Below are positions 31,948 through 32,905 of a stretch of 32,905 bases of DNA, piece after piece (the first letter of the stretch is position 1; every line of letters starts with the position of its first letter). The stretch is from contig JACNJL010000024.1 in NCBI GenBank assembly GCA_014382585.1, positions 1-32,905 on the forward strand. Reading direction: 5' to 3'. This stretch comes from Limisphaerales bacterium. GTDB taxonomy: Bacteria; Verrucomicrobiota; Verrucomicrobiia; Limisphaerales; UBA1100. A program made the translations under genes and the position numbers. The notes beneath the pieces were generated by a model that was not told the DNA's origin, did not search any database, and saw only the letters and a program-made list of their open reading frames with translations.

Positions 31948-32111
31948 TGGTGGGAGGCGTTGATGGCGTCCTGGAAGCCGAGGGGGTGGGCTTGGATGAT
32001 TTCTTGGGCGGAGTTATATTTGATACTCAGGCAGCCGGCCGCGTGGCTCAGAGTAATCAAAAGTATCAGCGCGCGGCCTAAGCCAAAAGAAGCCCCACAA
32101 AAAAGAGTCAT
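31854..32111 (-). CDS. Small exported protein, third member with a different N-terminus
   Basis: Starting at the ATG ending at 32111, the 85-residue product has a signal sequence (LGRALILLITLSHAAGC) with a possible lipobox AAGC, then LSIKYNSAQEIIQAHPLGF, which is unrelated to the other copies. Its last 30 residues (ARRTEESKHFIQALLRRLNQ and on) match the intact copy at 29835-30134. The ATG lies only 3 bases after the CCA end of the tRNA-Arg fragment, so the attachment-like site forms its upstream region. The swap point between N-terminal types is the right edge of module R2. Function unknown; membrane or periplasmic location is likely. Confidence 0.55.
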   Translation of the reverse strand: MTLFCGASFGLGRALILLITLSHAAGCLSIKYNSAQEIIQAHPLGFQDAINASHHARRTEESKHFIQALLRRLNQLEARLEAEGQ

Positions 32112-32114
32112 AAA

Positions 32115-32164
32115 TGGTACGCCCTGAGGGAATCGAACCCCCAACCTCCTGATCCGTAATCAGG
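32115..32164 (-). pseudogene. tRNA-Arg 3' fragment (right attachment-like site)
   Basis: The minus strand reads an intact 5-pair anticodon stem CCTGA/TCAGG with loop TTACGGA (anticodon ACG, the common bacterial tRNA-Arg), a T arm identical to the left copy, and an acceptor 3' strand ending ACCA. Upstream (to the right) there is no D arm or 5' acceptor, so the gene is truncated at the anticodon stem. Confidence 0.7.
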
Positions 32165-32311
32165 TTAAAGGGTGATGCTGTGCAGCCATATAAAGTCGTG
32201 TTTCCCCTATTTTATAGGGTTGTTATTCACATTTTGCGCGCCCAATTGTCTTGGTTAGTTATGGGGAGTCCTGTTTGAAGTGGTAAACAGGATGGTAAAC
32301 GCGCCAACCCC

Positions 32312-32905
32312 TCATTTCCCGTACGCCTTACTACCCATTCCGATGACGTCCTCGTAAACGCTCATCAATGCCTTGTCTCCTGCCTCTTTGGCTTGCAACC
32401 AACGTTCGTGGTTCGGGCTGTAAACACCGCGATGCCAATGCCCGAGGGATTGGAGGCGCTGGACTTGCTCCGTTGTTCTCAAATCCTTCGGCAGTGCTCG
32501 GAGGCGATAGTATTCGGCGAGTAAACCGCGCGCTTGCCCGGGCAGTTGCATCCGGTCAAGAGCCCGTTCGCCAGTACGGGCATTGATCTGCCCCCGCTGT
32601 TGCTCGCGGAAACTCCGTGGCCCCCTCCTCGCGTAATTCCTTGACCGCCTTGCGCGCCTCCCCTTCATTCAACGTCGGAGCCTGCGCCCGCAACAAATCC
32701 GCAAGCATTCCCTCCTGCGCCGGGTCCGCAATTAATTCAGGTAATTCACTCAGGATACTCTCCGGCGCACTTTGCAGCGCCACCTGAGTGAGCTGCTCCA
32801 CATCCAGTGTTTCGAGGCGCAAACTATGCTGCTGTTCCCAGCCGCAATACACCTTGAGCAGCTGCAGGAGGTGGTTCGGGCCATCCGCAAGGCCGGTGGA
32901 AAGAT
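32312..32905 (-). pseudogene. Frame-broken gene of unknown function entering from the right edge
   Basis: A minus-strand frame enters at the window end (LSTGLADGPNHLLQLLKVY...) and reads through VEQLTQVALQSAPESILSEL to KAVKELREEG. It then loses sense and stops near 32556. The neighbouring frame continues plausibly from PRSFREQQRGQINARTGERA to YEDVIGMGSKAYGK, stopping at 32312. The likely switch is at the G5 run at 32621-32625 (C5 on the plus strand) or the one at 32591-32595. So this is one gene of at least 190 residues with a one-base frameshift, either a real mutation or an assembly error. It is helical and charged, perhaps from a phage or integrative element, but I do not recognise the family. 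Confidence 0.55.

Larger units (their letters stand above)
27477..32163. mobile_element. tRNA-Arg-bordered island with two payload cassettes
   Basis: Two direct repeats of 54 bases, 27477-27530 and 32110-32163, identical but for one base (27524 C, 32157 T), border this 4.6 kb segment. Each is the 3' half of a tRNA-Arg gene, a common attachment site for integrative elements. The interior differs from its surroundings: the four payload genes are visibly AT-richer than the flanking GC-rich genes, and the interior is built from repeated modules R1 and R2. No integrase, recombinase or transposase gene is inside. The right repeat also lacks its 5' tRNA half, so the intact tRNA, and perhaps the integrase, may lie further right in a tandem array of elements. 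The border reading is direct; mobility is inference. Confidence 0.6.

Noticed and set aside
27600-32163. Integron with attC sites, or CRISPR array
   Set aside because: No integrase, no attC-type imperfect palindromes with R boxes, and no short regularly spaced repeats; the repeats are 630 and ~128 bases and include coding parts.

Overview
The window looks like a chromosomal segment of a Verrucomicrobiota-type bacterium. This is an inference from gene content: long runs of FTLVE-type pseudopilin genes, a secreted DUF1080 protein, a Ser/Thr kinase beside an alpha-2-macroglobulin and a class A PBP, an ECF sigma factor, and mostly weak Shine-Dalgarno signals. No rRNA or phylogenetic marker is present to confirm it.

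Layout. (1) Bases 1-11335, all on the minus strand and read right to left, form a type IV pilus / pseudopilus locus: pilB, pilT, a second pilB, pilC, a BrnT/CopG toxin-antitoxin pair, then five prepilin-like proteins. The last prepilin, cut by the window start, carries a von Willebrand A domain. Several junctions are 4-base ATGA overlaps. (2) Bases 11481-14847 hold a DUF1080 secreted protein with a clear terminator, a divergent ABC ATPase and a UxaA-family dehydratase. (3) Bases 14918-23882 are an envelope operon: Ser/Thr kinase, alpha-2-macroglobulin with intact CVEQ thioester, and PBP1C. (4) Bases 23883-24557 are an intergenic region with DnaA-box-like 9-mers, one small gene and a GC-rich structured block. 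(5) Bases 24558-27455, plus strand, hold an ECF sigma factor, a methyltransferase whose 5' end is frame-broken, and an unrecognised protein coupled to it by ATGA.

(6) Bases 27477-32163 are the most unusual part: a 4.6 kb island flanked by 54-base direct repeats that are the 3' half of a tRNA-Arg gene. Inside are two tandem cassettes. Each has the same 630-base front module (R1: the N-terminal part of a small minus-strand gene, a G-rich intergenic tract, a presumed promoter, and the signal peptide of a plus-strand gene), then a completely different two-gene payload, then the same ~128-base end module (R2: a terminator hairpin plus the C-terminal coding part of the small minus-strand gene). R1 stops almost exactly at the predicted signal-peptidase site, so the export signal is constant while the mature protein is exchanged. 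No integrase or transposase is visible. I consider this the best candidate for an undescribed system: a tRNA-associated secretion/expression cassette array. (7) Bases 32312-32905 hold a frame-broken gene that enters from the right edge.
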